A DNA stretch of 64,000 nucleotides from CAG-841 sp963656825 (GCA_963656825.1 CAVKJG010000002.1:1-64000), one strand, 5' to 3'. Counted from the first letter of the stretch, positions 1 through 8,951 are shown. The notes: generated by a model not told the origin, from the letters alone. Numbers and translations are program-made.

Positions 1-851
1 CGATACAGACTATGTACCACACGGAAAGCACGACTATCCCCGGCAGCGTCACGCAGATACGCGAATGTGCTTCGATGTTTATAAATACGGCAAAGACAGC
101 AGGCACATCGGTCATTCTCGTGGGTCACGTCACAAAGGAAGGCAGCATAGCGGGTCCCAAAGTACTCGAACACATGGTTGATACCGTTCTGTATTTTGAG
201 GGCGAGCGACGTCAGAACTGCCGTCTTGTCCGCGCGATAAAAAACCGTTTCGGCTCAACAAACGAAATAGGCGTTTTCGAAATGACGGACGAAGGTCTGC
301 GCGAGGTGGACAACCCCTCCGCAATGCTCCTTTCCGACCGTCCGCAGAATGTTTCGGGCAACTGCGCCGTTTGCGTTGTCGAAGGCACGCGCCCGATAGT
401 CGCGGAAATTCAGGCGCTTGCGACAAACACCGTTTTCCCTGCGCCGAGAAGAACCTCAAACGGAATAGATTACAATCGTGCGGCGCTGATTCTTGCCGTG
501 CTTGAAAAGCGGCTCGGACTGCGTTTTTCCTCCGTGGACGTTTATCTCAACGTTATCGGCGGAATCAGAATAGACGAAACAGCGTCGGATGTAGGCGTTG
601 CGCTTGCGCTGATTTCATCCGTGCGCGATATTCCCGTTCCGGACGAGCTTCTCTGCATAGGCGAGCTCGGACTTTCGGGCGAGGTCCGCGCCGTATCGCA
701 CATAGAAAGCAGAGTTTCCGAAGCGGCAAGACTCGGCTTTACAAAAATAGTTCTGCCGTCACGCTCGGCAAAATCAGTGCGAAAAATTCCCGAAAACGTT
801 TCGCTTATCCCCATAAAAAGCATTTTCGACGTACTCCCCTTACTGAAATAA
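1..851 (+). CDS. radA: DNA repair protein RadA (Sms), 3' part only
   Basis: The gene enters from the left edge; the reading frame is open to base 3, so the N-terminal zinc finger and Walker A lie outside the window. The visible protein has the RadA-specific KNRFG motif (residues about 77-81 counted from the first in-window Met) followed by a Lon-protease-like domain with the segments ASDVGVALALIS and GELGLSGEVRAV. RadA is a RecA-like, DnaB-type ATPase that drives branch migration during recombinational repair and transformation. It ends at a TAA and is followed by an inverted repeat (852-903) that may stop transcription. The in-window ATG at 12 is internal, because it sits inside the conserved DSIQTMY segment. 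Confidence 0.95.
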   Translation, partial: IQTMYHTESTTIPGSVTQIRECASMFINTAKTAGTSVILVGHVTKEGSIAGPKVLEHMVDTVLYFEGERRQNCRLVRAIKNRFGSTNEIGVFEMTDEGLREVDNPSAMLLSDRPQNVSGNCAVCVVEGTRPIVAEIQALATNTVFPAPRRTSNGIDYNRAALILAVLEKRLGLRFSSVDVYLNVIGGIRIDETASDVGVALALISSVRDIPVPDELLCIGELGLSGEVRAVSHIESRVSEAARLGFTKIVLPSRSAKSVRKIPENVSLIPIKSIFDVLPLLK

Positions 852-1388
852 CCTACTTTTCTTTGGAAAAGCACCGTACTTTTCTTTGGAAAAGAAAAGT
901 AGGCAAAAGAAACTTTGGTTATCGGGGGCGATATGCAGATTTTTTAATACCTGCACAGACGAGATTGCAAAAAAGGCAAAGGAAACTTCGGTTATCGGGG
1001 ACGATGTACAGATTTTTTAATACCTACACAGACGGTTGAGATGTACCCTCTCCGTCACGGCAAGCCGTGACACCGCCCTCTTCTCGGCGAAGCCTGCTCG
1101 GTTTGCTACGCAAGCCAAGCAAATCTCCCGTCTCGGCGACGCCTGCAAACGCTTCGCATTTGCAAATCCACTCCCGTCTCGGCGACGCCTGCAAACGCTT
1201 CGCATTTGCAAATCCCTCTCACCCGACTTCGTCGGGAGCTCTCCCACAGGGAGAGCCTCAAATTATAGACAAGCCTCGCCCTTTGGGAGAGGTGGCGCAC
1301 GAAGTGCGACGGAGAGGGCAAAAGAAACTTTGGTTATCGGGGAGGATATACAGAGTTTTAATCTCTGCACAGACAGACGTCAGAAAAA
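852..1388. repeat. Composite palindromic intergenic repeat locus, copy A
   Basis: No gene is supported in this stretch. It opens with an inverted repeat (arms around 852-861 and 894-903). A unit of about 55-58 bases then occurs three times (about 903-961, 975-1033 and 1318-1376); its core is GATATGCAGATTTTTTAATA. Between the second and third units lies an array of stem-loop units (about 1086-1230), each beginning CTCGGCGACGCCTGC and ending in a hairpin such as GCAAACGCTTCGCATTTGC. A further palindrome with CCCGAC/GTCGGG arms lies near 1228-1245. The same modules occur in inverted orientation at 6935-7320, so this is a dispersed family, probably a non-autonomous mobile or REP-like element. Open frames here are products of the repeats. 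Confidence 0.8.
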
Positions 1389-1415
1389 AGCAAAACGCCC
1401 CTCGGGGCGTTTTTT
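1389..1415 (-). terminator. Rho-independent terminator of rnj
   Basis: A 10-bp perfect stem AAAACGCCCC/GGGGCGTTTT (1392-1401 and 1404-1413) sits directly behind the RNase J stop codon and is followed on the minus strand by a T-rich run. Confidence 0.85.
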
Positions 1416-3087
1416 ACATATCCATAACTATTGGAAGAATCATCGGGCGACGCTTTGTCTGCTGATAGATATATTTTGAAAGGTCGTCCTTTATTTTTCC
1501 TCTTATCTGCGGAAAATCGCAGTTTTTATGATCAAGACAATCATACACAGAGCCGCGCACGACTTCTTTTATCTGCTCGATAAGCTCTGCCGAATCCTTT
1601 TCATATACAAAGCCTCTCGATACTACCTCAGGTCCGGAAACAAGATCGCGGATATCAAAATCTATCGCTACGGAAACGACAATAAGTCCGTCCTGCGAAA
1701 GATGACGTCTGTCGCTGAGAACAACGTTGCCGACATCGCCCACGCCGCTGCCGTCCACCATGATGATGCCGCTCGGCACGGTGCCGGAAAATCTTGCACC
1801 GGCGGAGTCTATTTCAAGTACTCTGCCCACGTCCATAACGAAAATATTGTCGGGCGACATACCCATCTGCTCGGCAAGCTCCTTATGGTGATAAAGATGA
1901 CGTGCCTCGCCGTGTATCGGAACAAAATACTGCGGCTTTACGAGCGCATGGAAGATTTTTATCTCCTCCGCGCAGGCGTGACCTGAAACGTGTACCTCGG
2001 CTATGGCGTCGTTTAAGACCGTCACTCCTCTGCGGAAAAGCTCGTTTATGATGTTTCCAACAAGCTTTTCGTTTCCGGGAATTGCGGAAGCGGAAATTAT
2101 CACAAGGTCGGATGGACCAAGCTCTATTTTGTCATGCATACCGAAGGTCATTCTGTAAAGCGCCGACATCGGCTCGCCCTGACTTCCGGTAGATACTATC
2201 GTCGTTTTTTCCGGCGGATATTTTTTGATATCCGCTATATCCACAAGCACGCCTTCCGGAAAATTCATATATCCGAGCTCTACCGCCGCGCCGACGACAT
2301 TTATCATACTTCTGCCGGTTATGGCTACTTTTCTTCCGTGCCTGTGCGCGATATCTATCACCTGCTGAACGCGGTGAACGTTTGACGAAAACGTAGAAAT
2401 TATTATACGTTTGTCCTTATATTCGTCAAAGAAACGCACAAGCGACTGCCCGACCTTCTTTTCCGAAGGAGTAAAGCCGGGACGTTCGACGTTTGTCGAT
2501 TCGCACATAAGCAGCTTTACGCCCTCCTTGCCGATTTCGCCCAGACGTGTAAGATCGGTCATTTCGCCGTCAACGGGGGTTGCGTCTATTTTGAAGTCGC
2601 CGGAATGAACGATCGTTCCGACGGGTGTTTTTACCGCGACGCAGACGGCGCCCGCAATCGAATGATTTACATGAATGAATTCGACATCGAATATGCCGAG
2701 CTTTATTTTTTCTCCGGCAGAAACGCAATGCATTTCGGGCTTGAAATCGAAGTGAAATTCCTTGAATTTGTTTTCGAGAATTCCGAGCGTGAGTCTTGTG
2801 CCGAAAATCGGCACGTTTATTTTCTGAAGAAGATACGGCACTCCGCCTATATGATCCTCGTGACCGTGAGTGAGTATCACTCCCTTGATTTTTTCTCTGT
2901 TGTTTACAAGATAACTTACGTCGGGGACGACAAGATCCACCCCGAGCATATCGTCGCTGGGAAAGCCCAGACCGCAGTCTATGACTATAATGTTGTCGCT
3001 GTATTCAAACACGGTAAGATTTTTTGCTATCTCGCCGAGTCCGCCCAGCGCAAATACTTTGAGCTTTTTAAGTTTTGTTTTTGCCAT
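1414..3087 (-). CDS. rnj: Ribonuclease J
   Basis: 557 residues, the usual RNase J length. The metallo-beta-lactamase signature THGHEDHIGG (residues 73-82) supplies the zinc ligands, and a beta-CASP domain follows. The C-terminal segment is the RNase J dimerisation domain. RNase J is a cytoplasmic 5'-to-3' exo- and endoribonuclease that replaces RNase E in Firmicute mRNA decay and 16S rRNA maturation. The gene is monocistronic, with a promoter at 3333-3361 that implies a leader of roughly 240 bases, and its own terminator. The ribosome-binding site (AAGGCGGG) is weak and far from the ATG. Whether it is J1 or J2 cannot be told from one copy. Confidence 0.96.
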   Translation of the reverse strand: MAKTKLKKLKVFALGGLGEIAKNLTVFEYSDNIIVIDCGLGFPSDDMLGVDLVVPDVSYLVNNREKIKGVILTHGHEDHIGGVPYLLQKINVPIFGTRLTLGILENKFKEFHFDFKPEMHCVSAGEKIKLGIFDVEFIHVNHSIAGAVCVAVKTPVGTIVHSGDFKIDATPVDGEMTDLTRLGEIGKEGVKLLMCESTNVERPGFTPSEKKVGQSLVRFFDEYKDKRIIISTFSSNVHRVQQVIDIAHRHGRKVAITGRSMINVVGAAVELGYMNFPEGVLVDIADIKKYPPEKTTIVSTGSQGEPMSALYRMTFGMHDKIELGPSDLVIISASAIPGNEKLVGNIINELFRRGVTVLNDAIAEVHVSGHACAEEIKIFHALVKPQYFVPIHGEARHLYHHKELAEQMGMSPDNIFVMDVGRVLEIDSAGARFSGTVPSGIIMVDGSGVGDVGNVVLSDRRHLSQDGLIVVSVAIDFDIRDLVSGPEVVSRGFVYEKDSAELIEQIKEVVRGSVYDCLDHKNCDFPQIRGKIKDDLSKYIYQQTKRRPMILPIVMDM

Positions 3088-3493
3088 AACGCACCAAAAC
3101 CCGCCTTAAAAACGGGATCCTTTCAAATAATAATTATGTAATCCGGACAAAAAAGTCAACGTCCGCCACCGAAAACGGAAAAGTCCTCTTCACGATCCCG
3201 TCTTTGAGTGGAAATATTAAAATAGAGTTTCCTTTTGTCTTGCCGCCGCCGACCGGCTCGACGCAGGGAAAAAATATATATAAATAAAATTACATTACGA
3301 AAATAATCAAGTCCTTGGGACTATCGGATATTATTATAACACAATAAAGAAAATCAGGCAATAGTTTTTTGAAAAAAAGGGCTTGTGTTTTTCATTTTGC
3401 CCCGAAATTATCATGCGAAACCGTTTTTTGCATAAAAAATATTTTGGGGGCAAATAATCTCACCGATATAAAAATTCGGGAGAAATTATTGAA
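3088..3493. other. Intergenic region between divergent rnj and a small membrane-protein gene
   Basis: About 400 bases without a credible gene. It holds the rnj promoter (3333-3361) and a weaker minus-strand candidate with TTGACT at 3154-3159. The 240-base rnj leader contains no riboswitch that I can recognise. The part next to 3494 is AT-rich; no clear plus-strand promoter was identified. Confidence 0.5.
3333..3361 (-). promoter_or_regulatory. Promoter for rnj
   Basis: On the minus strand TTGCCT (3356-3361), a 17-bp spacer and TATAAT (3333-3338), with TG at the extended -10 position. It would give a long 5' leader for RNase J. Confidence 0.65.
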
Positions 3494-3757
3494 ATGATAA
3501 CAAGAGCTTATAAAAAAAATATGGTGATTGTCCGCAATATCGAAAGCGACACGGTGGAGGAGGCGTATCTTTTCATACGGGAGGACGCGCCGACGCCCGA
3601 CGAAAGCGAGCTTGTCCGCGAGGCGGGGAGAATAATCCGCGCGTGCGGAGGCGCAGGCAAAAAGGGGCGGAGGATATCTCCTGCTGTTCTCTGGTTTTCG
3701 CTCGGAGCGGCATTTGCGCTTCTTTTTGCGTCGGCGGCGTATTATTTTCTGCTCTGA
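3494..3757 (+). CDS. Small hypothetical membrane protein
   Basis: 87 residues. The N-terminal two thirds is soluble and charged; residues about 65-86 form one hydrophobic helix ending FASAAYYFLL, so the protein is probably tail-anchored with its N-terminus in the cytoplasm. The ATG is preceded by GGGAG about nine bases upstream. It is the first of three same-strand genes leading to a cysteine desulfurase, separated by 95 bases from the next. I do not recognise a family. No function can be given from the sequence. Confidence 0.55.
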   Translation: MITRAYKKNMVIVRNIESDTVEEAYLFIREDAPTPDESELVREAGRIIRACGGAGKKGRRISPAVLWFSLGAAFALLFASAAYYFLL

Positions 3758-3852
3758 CATTTTTATTCGCCGCCCGACCGCGCTCTGCATATTATAAGAG
3801 CAGAGGAAGAAATTTTCTTCTTCTCAATTATAAAAACAAGGGCGTGAAAACT

Positions 3853-4074
3853 ATGGAAAAACGCGTCATTACAATACCGTCGCCGACCGCGGCGACAAAA
3901 GCGGCGCGACTGCTTGTAAAAAACGGCGTGAGGGCGCGGTCTGTAAGGCTCAGTCCCGAAAAAAACCGGCGCGGATGCACCTCTGGCGTTGAGGTGGACG
4001 AAAAAGAGCTTGACACCGCAATTCTGATACTGAAAAGATACGGAATAGCATATTCAGGCACGGCAACGCTTTGA
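3853..4074 (+). CDS. DUF3343 / putative Se/S carrier-like protein
   Basis: 73 residues. The pattern is a beta-alpha-beta fold opening VITIPSPTAATKAARLL, then an RLSPEKNRRGCTSGVEV loop with one cysteine, then a C-terminal helix (KELDTAILILKRYGI). This is the layout of the short DUF3343 family, annotated elsewhere as a putative selenium/sulfur carrier. The start is the ATG at 3853. A cysteine desulfurase begins only 18 bases after the stop, which fits a role in accepting or handing on persulfide or selenide. That role is inferred from the neighbourhood; no acceptor residue has been proven for this family. Confidence 0.7.
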   Translation: MEKRVITIPSPTAATKAARLLVKNGVRARSVRLSPEKNRRGCTSGVEVDEKELDTAILILKRYGIAYSGTATL

Positions 4075-4092
4075 ATATCCGGAGAAAACCGT

Positions 4093-5229
4093 ATGATATA
4101 TCTTGATAACGCCGCAACAACTTATCCGAAGCCGCCACAGGTGGCTCGGGCAATGACAAAATGCATAAAGGAATACTGCGGAAATCCCGGCAGAAGCGCG
4201 CATCCGCTTGCGCTCAGGTCGGCGGAAGCCGTATTTGATGTTCGGAGCGAAATATGTGCGCTTTTCGGCGCGGGCAGGCAGGAAAACGTCATATTCTGCT
4301 ATAACGCCACGCATGCAATAAACAAGGTCCTTTCCGGACTTATCCGCTCGGGCGACGGCATTATAACGACAAATATCGAGCATAACAGCGTCCGCCGTCC
4401 AGTAGCGGCGCTCTGCGCTCTGCGCGGCGCAAGCTACGATGTTGTGAACGCGCTCCTGCCGGAAGATGAGCTTATAGCGGAAATCGAGTCGAAAATAACG
4501 CCGAAAACGAGGATAGTCGCAGCGCTTCACGCGTCTAATATCTGCTCTGTCGTGCTGCCCGTCCGCAGAATAGGCGAGCTTTGCAGAAAACACGGACTTA
4601 TATATGTTCTTGACGCTTCGCAGAGCGCGGGAATATACGATATAAATATCCGGCGCGACGGGATAACCGTCCTGTGCGCGCCCGGGCATAAGGGGCTTTT
4701 CGGTCCGCAGGGCACGGGCTTTGCCGTATTCTGCGACGATTTTGATTTTTCTCTGCTTTCTCCGTCGGAATTCGGCGGAAGCGGCTTTGCTTCGGCTGAT
4801 ATAACGATGGGCCATACCGCGCCCGAATCATACGAGGCGGGAACGGTAAACGTTCCGGGCATTGTCGGGCTCGGAGAGGGAATAAAATATGTGCGTTCGC
4901 TCGGCACTGGCAGAATCCTTTCGCACGAAAAGGCGATGTTTTCTCTTGCGGAGAGCAGTCTGTCCGATATCGGCGGCATAAAAATATATCTGCCCGAAAA
5001 AACGGGCGGAGTTCTGCTCTTCAATTCAGAAAGCATGAGCGGCTCCGCGCTTTCGGCGCAGCTTGCGGGCGAGGGCATATGCACCCGTCCCGGACTTCAC
5101 TGCGCACCAACGGCTCACGATGCGCTCGGCACGGGCGGCGACGCAGTAAGAATAAGCTTTTCGGCGTTCACCTCTCCCGAAGATATTTATTCGCTCTGCT
5201 CGGCGGTAAAAAGGCTCTGCAGGCAGTAG
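4093..5229 (+). CDS. Cysteine desulfurase family protein (class V aminotransferase)
   Basis: 378 residues, a full-length PLP enzyme of the SufS/CsdA-like group. It begins with MIYLDNAATTYPKP. The PLP-binding lysine is in APGHKGLFGPQGTG (Lys200), the pyridine-nitrogen aspartate in VLDASQSAG (Asp174), and the catalytic cysteine in RPGLHCAPT (Cys337). Such enzymes take sulfur from cysteine, releasing alanine and leaving an enzyme persulfide for Fe-S, thiouridine or selenium metabolism. The small DUF3343 gene lies just upstream, probably co-transcribed. No iscU or suf gene lies nearby, so the acceptor is unknown. A strong hairpin follows. Confidence 0.9.
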   Translation: MIYLDNAATTYPKPPQVARAMTKCIKEYCGNPGRSAHPLALRSAEAVFDVRSEICALFGAGRQENVIFCYNATHAINKVLSGLIRSGDGIITTNIEHNSVRRPVAALCALRGASYDVVNALLPEDELIAEIESKITPKTRIVAALHASNICSVVLPVRRIGELCRKHGLIYVLDASQSAGIYDINIRRDGITVLCAPGHKGLFGPQGTGFAVFCDDFDFSLLSPSEFGGSGFASADITMGHTAPESYEAGTVNVPGIVGLGEGIKYVRSLGTGRILSHEKAMFSLAESSLSDIGGIKIYLPEKTGGVLLFNSESMSGSALSAQLAGEGICTRPGLHCAPTAHDALGTGGDAVRISFSAFTSPEDIYSLCSAVKRLCRQ

Positions 5230-5237
5230 CTTCCGCA

Positions 5238-5277
5238 AAAAAATACGGCGGTGCGGGCATGTTTGCCCGTACCGCCT
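5238..5277 (-). terminator. Terminator between convergent csd-like and DUF1846 genes
   Basis: A 13-bp stem (5247-5259 with 5264-5276, one G-T pair) lies between the two convergent genes. On the minus strand it is followed by seven Ts, so it mainly serves the DUF1846 gene; on the plus strand only TTT follows. Confidence 0.8.
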
Positions 5278-5297
5278 TTCGTAATTTCAATATTTTA

Positions 5298-6785
5298 TCA
5301 CTTGGGATGATAAAGCTTTTTGGTCTGATATTTTGGCTCGCAGGTGAGATTTACTCCGAGCTTTTTGAAGACGCTCTCGTCAACTCTCGAAAGTATGACC
5401 GTCGAATGCGCTTCGGTGCATTTGAGCTTTTCAAGCTGATTGAGCGCCTTTGCGGCGACGGGAGCGGTCACAGCGCAGATCGCAAGCGCTATGAGAACTT
5501 CGTCCATGTGCAAACGGGGATTTGTATTTCCCATGTTATGTGTTTTCAGCTTCTGAATAGGCTCTATTACCGCAGGAGAGATGAGCAGAATATCGTCGTC
5601 TATGCCGGCGAGCTTTTTGAGCGCGTTCAGAAGCGCTGCCGATGACGGACCGAGCAAAGACGAGGTTTTTCCCGTAACGATGCTTCCGTCGGGAAGCTCT
5701 ATTGCAACGGCGGGAGCGTTTGTTTCTTCGGCTTTGGCGTTTGCCGCACCTACGCAGGCGCGGATATCGGGCGTTATGCCGAGCTTGCTCATTATAAGCT
5801 CAAGACGGTATATTTCGTCTTTTCCGCCCATTCCCTGACGTGCGGAGCACTGAGCGCTGAAATAACGGCGGACAACCTCCTGACGCGAGGCTTCTCTTAC
5901 GGCTTCGTCGTCGAAAATGCAGTTTCCCGCCATATTCACGCCCATATCCGTCGGACTTTTATAGGGTGACGAGCCGTATATTTTTGTAAATATCGTGTTC
6001 AGCACGGGGAAAACTTCAATATCTCTGTTGTAGTTTACGGTCGATACGCCGTAGGCTTCGAGATGGAAAGGATCTATCATATTCACGTCGTCAAGGTCGG
6101 CTGTGGCTGCCTCGTACGCAAGATTTACGGGGTGACTGAGCGGCAGATTCCATATCGGGAACGTTTCAAATTTTGCATATCCGGATTTTATTCCGCGCTT
6201 GCTTTCGTGATAAAGCTGTGAAAGGCAGGTTGCCATTTTGCCGCTTCCCGGACCGGGCGCGGTAACGACGACAAGAGGACGCGAGGTTTCCACATATTCA
6301 TTTTTTCCGTAGCCGTCATCGGAAACGATGAGCGGAATATTTGCCGGATAGTCGGGAATTATGTAATGACGGTAGACCTTTATTCCGAGCGCGTCGAGAC
6401 GCTTTGAAAAATTGATTGCGGCAGGCTGACCCTTGAAATGGGAAATAACCACCGAGCCTACATAAAGTCCTATGCTGCGGAACGCATCGATAAGACGAAG
6501 CGCGTCAAGATCGTATGTGATTCCGAGATCGCCGCGTATCTTGTTTTTTTCAATGTCGTCTGCGGAAATGACGACTATTATCTCCGCGCTGTCCCTGAGC
6601 TTGAGAAGCATTTTCACCTTTGTATCGGGAAGAAAGCCCGGAAGCACGCGCGCCGCATGAAAATCATCGAAAAGCTTTCCGCCGAATTCAAGATACAGCT
6701 TTCCGCCGAAATATTCAATGCGATCGCGGATATTCTGCGATTGCATCGCAATGTATTTGTCGTTGTCAAAGCCTATTGTCTTCAT
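5298..6785 (-). CDS. DUF1846 (UPF0371) family protein
   Basis: 495 residues from the ATG at 6785; a GTG at 6791 would add two residues but overlaps the GGGG of the ribosome-binding site. It matches the DUF1846/UPF0371 family along its length, with the glycine-rich TAPGPGSGKMATCLSQLYHE segment (about 195-214), which resembles a nucleotide-binding loop. Structures from this family are known but the biochemical role is not established. The gene stands alone, convergent with the cysteine desulfurase, and has its own terminator. It is complete, with no unusual breaks. Confidence 0.9.
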   Translation of the reverse strand: MKTIGFDNDKYIAMQSQNIRDRIEYFGGKLYLEFGGKLFDDFHAARVLPGFLPDTKVKMLLKLRDSAEIIVVISADDIEKNKIRGDLGITYDLDALRLIDAFRSIGLYVGSVVISHFKGQPAAINFSKRLDALGIKVYRHYIIPDYPANIPLIVSDDGYGKNEYVETSRPLVVVTAPGPGSGKMATCLSQLYHESKRGIKSGYAKFETFPIWNLPLSHPVNLAYEAATADLDDVNMIDPFHLEAYGVSTVNYNRDIEVFPVLNTIFTKIYGSSPYKSPTDMGVNMAGNCIFDDEAVREASRQEVVRRYFSAQCSARQGMGGKDEIYRLELIMSKLGITPDIRACVGAANAKAEETNAPAVAIELPDGSIVTGKTSSLLGPSSAALLNALKKLAGIDDDILLISPAVIEPIQKLKTHNMGNTNPRLHMDEVLIALAICAVTAPVAAKALNQLEKLKCTEAHSTVILSRVDESVFKKLGVNLTCEPKYQTKKLYHPK

Positions 6786-6934
6786 AAACACCCCGTAAGA
6801 AAAATATTACAGCGACAATTATATCACATTTTCCGACGCGTTTCCACATATTTTTTTGTTTTTTATAAAAAATTTTCCCACGCCGGTCAAAGCATGAAAC
6901 AATTGTTTTTCGGGATGAAAATCCGTAAAAACAG

Positions 6935-7320
6935 ATGCTTGTAGTTTTTGCTTGCATACGCCGTTTTCTTCTCGGCGACGCTGCGCAAACGCTTCGCATT
7001 TGCATATCCCACCCCCGTCTCGGCGACGCCTGCAAGGGTGCTTCGCACCACTTGCAAATCCCACTCCCGTCTCGGCGACGCCTGCTCGGTTTGCTGCGCA
7101 AATCAAGCATATCCCTCTCACCCGACTGCGTCGGGAGCTCTCCCAAGTAGCGAGCCTTAAAAGAATAAAAGCATCTTTTGCTTTTTAACAAGCCCCGTCT
7201 GCGCAGGTGTTAAAAAATCTGCATATCGCCCCCGATGATTGAAGCTTCTTTTGCCTTCTTTTCTTCTCGAAGAAAAGAAGGTGCCTACTTTTCTTTTCCG
7301 AAGAAAAGTAGGTGAATAAG
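6935..7320. repeat. Composite palindromic intergenic repeat locus, copy B (inverted relative to copy A)
   Basis: The 6792-7381 gap carries no gene; 6792-6934 is AT-rich and unremarkable. From 6965 stem-loop units of the CTCGGCGACGCC type recur (about 6974, 7018, 7071). Their hairpin tips differ yet stay complementary: GCAAACGCTTCGCATTTGC, then GTGCTTCGCAC inside GCAAG/CTTGC, then a GCTCGGTTTGC variant. The CCCGACTGCGTCGGGAG palindrome follows, then one inverted copy of the 55-58-base unit (about 7198-7256). Two inverted repeats end the locus, CCTTCTTTTCTTC..GAAGAAAAGAAGG and CCTACTTTTC..GAAAAGTAGG (7256-7313). The module order mirrors copy A at 852-1388. Confidence 0.8.
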
Positions 7321-7381
7321 GTGGAGGTTTCGCGGCGAGAATGCAAGTACATAAATATTTATTTTTCGGGAGGTACCTGTT

Positions 7382-8605
7382 TTGAAAAAAATATTTGCTT
7401 TATGCTATGCACTTTGTCTTTTGCTTTGTATTTCGCTTACGGTCGGAGCCGCAACACTTTCGCCGGGGCTTGACGTAATACGTTCATCCATGAAAATGAT
7501 AAAAACAAGCGTCGGAGAAAATTCCGTAAGCTTTACCGCGGAGGATTTTGAAAGCTTCATCGGTACAAAGGTATCGAAAATCAGAATAACATCATTGCCG
7601 AAGGAAGAAGCCGGAAAGCTTATGCTCGGCGAAAAGGAAGTAGCCGCAGGAGACGAAATAGACGCGGCATCGGTTGCGGCATTGCGATTTGTTCCCGCCG
7701 CAAAGGAGGTTTCGGCAGGCTTTGAATTTTCCGTAGGTGAAAACAGCGAAACATTTTTATGCTCGGTAAGTACGCTTGCTTCTCTCAATTTCGCGCCCAC
7801 AGCAAGCAATGCCGAACTTGCCGCGGAAAAAGAAATTCCCTGCTTCGGCTCTCTTACCGCCACCGACGGCGAGGGTGACGCCGTGACATATTTTATCACC
7901 TCCGAAACAAAGCACGGCGAGCTGAGTCTTGATAATATCACGGGAAAATTTATTTATTTGCCCGACGAAAATTTCAGCGGAAAGGATAATTTCAAATTTG
8001 TCGCAAAGGATTATTTCGGCAATATTTCAAAGGAAGCCGAAATTAAAATAACCGTTTCAAAAAGCAGCATAAAATATGCCGATATGACGGAAAACGATGC
8101 ATATACCGCTGCATCCGTGCTTGGCAAAAAAGAAATTCTTCTCGGAGAAACTATCGGCGGCGAGCGTTATTTTTATCCCGAAAAAACCGTTACAAGAGGG
8201 GAATTTCTTGTTATGGTCATGAGCGCATGTAATCTGCCGTCATCGGAAAAAACGGAAGCTACCGCATTTATCGACGACAACGAAATATCTTCATATCAGC
8301 GCGGATATGTCGTTGCCGCGGTTTCGGACGGAATCATTTTCGGCGTTGATTCGGAGGAAGGCAAACGCTTTGACGGCTCTTCTCCCATAACCGTAAAGCA
8401 AGCCGCAACCATTGTTTCGAGAATAATGTCAAAAACCTCACCCTCCCTTTCGGATTCGCTTCCCGTTGCCGCTTCCTGCGGTGATGAAATAACCGACGAG
8501 GGCCTTGCGGCAATGGCGTCGCTCGGATATTTTTCGGGTATGAATTCCGAAGGCACTTTAACCCGCGCCGACGCCGCAAAGATAATTTATCAGATGATGA
8601 AATAG
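7382..8605 (+). CDS. Secreted protein with Ig-like (tandem-95 type) and S-layer homology domains
   Basis: 407 residues, starting at a TTG at 7382 preceded by GGGAGG. A signal peptide covers about residues 1-23 (ALCYALCLLLCISLTVGAA). A cadherin-like module found in large surface proteins spans about 140-228 (NFAPTASN, ATDGEGDAVTYFI, FIYLPDENFSGKDNFKF). Degenerate SLH repeats follow from about 232 to the end, with VTRGEFLVMVMSA, ITVKQAATIVSRIM and LTRADAAKIIYQMM. SLH repeats attach proteins to pyruvylated secondary wall polymers, so this is probably a wall-associated surface protein. The gene is bounded by a repeat locus upstream and a clear terminator downstream, hence monocistronic. Confidence 0.8.
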   Translation: MKKIFALCYALCLLLCISLTVGAATLSPGLDVIRSSMKMIKTSVGENSVSFTAEDFESFIGTKVSKIRITSLPKEEAGKLMLGEKEVAAGDEIDAASVAALRFVPAAKEVSAGFEFSVGENSETFLCSVSTLASLNFAPTASNAELAAEKEIPCFGSLTATDGEGDAVTYFITSETKHGELSLDNITGKFIYLPDENFSGKDNFKFVAKDYFGNISKEAEIKITVSKSSIKYADMTENDAYTAASVLGKKEILLGETIGGERYFYPEKTVTRGEFLVMVMSACNLPSSEKTEATAFIDDNEISSYQRGYVVAAVSDGIIFGVDSEEGKRFDGSSPITVKQAATIVSRIMSKTSPSLSDSLPVAASCGDEITDEGLAAMASLGYFSGMNSEGTLTRADAAKIIYQMMK

Positions 8606-8616
8606 GAGGATAAAGC

Positions 8617-8646
8617 AAAAACCTCGCCGAACGGCGAGGTTTTTTG
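8617..8646 (+). terminator. Rho-independent terminator after the SLH gene
   Basis: Stem ACCTCGCC (8621-8628) with GGCGAGGT (8633-8640), followed by TTTTTT. It lies between convergent genes; an A-run on the other side makes it likely to act in both directions. Confidence 0.88.
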
Positions 8647-8653
8647 CGCTATT

Positions 8654-8905
8654 TTATTTAATTCCATTGTTAAAAAGATCTTCTATACTTACATCAAGAA
8701 TCTTTGCAATGACGTAAAGCTCCATATCGGTTGCGCTTCTTATCTGTCCTTCCAGCTTTGAATAGCTCGTTGGATTCATATCACAACCCATAACCTGAAT
8801 TTTGGCTATGAAATCTTTTTGTTTTATTCCGCGTTCTTTCCTGAGACGCTCGATATTTTTTCCGACCATATTGGCGTTTCCGTAATCTTTTTTTCGTGTT
8901 TTCAT
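8654..8905 (-). CDS. XRE-family (Cro/CI-type) helix-turn-helix regulator
   Basis: 83 residues from the ATG at 8905, with CGGAG upstream; a TTG at 8944 would overlap the control region and is less likely. A single HTH_3 domain spans about residues 12-75: IERLRKERGIKQKDFIAKIQ, MNPTSYSKLEGQIRSAT as recognition helix, and DMELYVIAKILDVSIEDLF. It is divergent from a two-gene unit (9024, 9251). The shared intergenic region carries two ATTCC-N5-GGAAT palindromes, the first exactly inside the spacer of the opposing promoter. Repression of that unit, and perhaps autoregulation, is therefore likely, though inferred. Base composition here is more AT-rich than in the flanking housekeeping genes. Confidence 0.85.
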   Translation of the reverse strand: MKTRKKDYGNANMVGKNIERLRKERGIKQKDFIAKIQVMGCDMNPTSYSKLEGQIRSATDMELYVIAKILDVSIEDLFNNGIK

Positions 8906-8951
8906 ATAACCATATTCTCCGTTTGTTATATGATTATATTTCAAAACCGCC

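Noticed and set aside
1086..1230. Possible CRISPR array in the hairpin repeats
   Set aside because: Units are themselves palindromic, with no unique spacers of constant length and no cas genes.
1017..1479. Several overlapping frames of 70-150 codons on both strands at 1017-1479
   Set aside because: They are produced by the GC-rich hairpin repeats; no ribosome-binding site or recognisable protein.
3088..3326. Riboswitch or T-box in the long rnj leader
   Set aside because: No recognisable aptamer core, specifier loop or T-box sequence.
6766..7191. Overlapping frames on both strands at 6766-7191
   Set aside because: Same cause: the CTCGGCGACGCC repeat array translates into arginine/serine-rich repeats in all frames.
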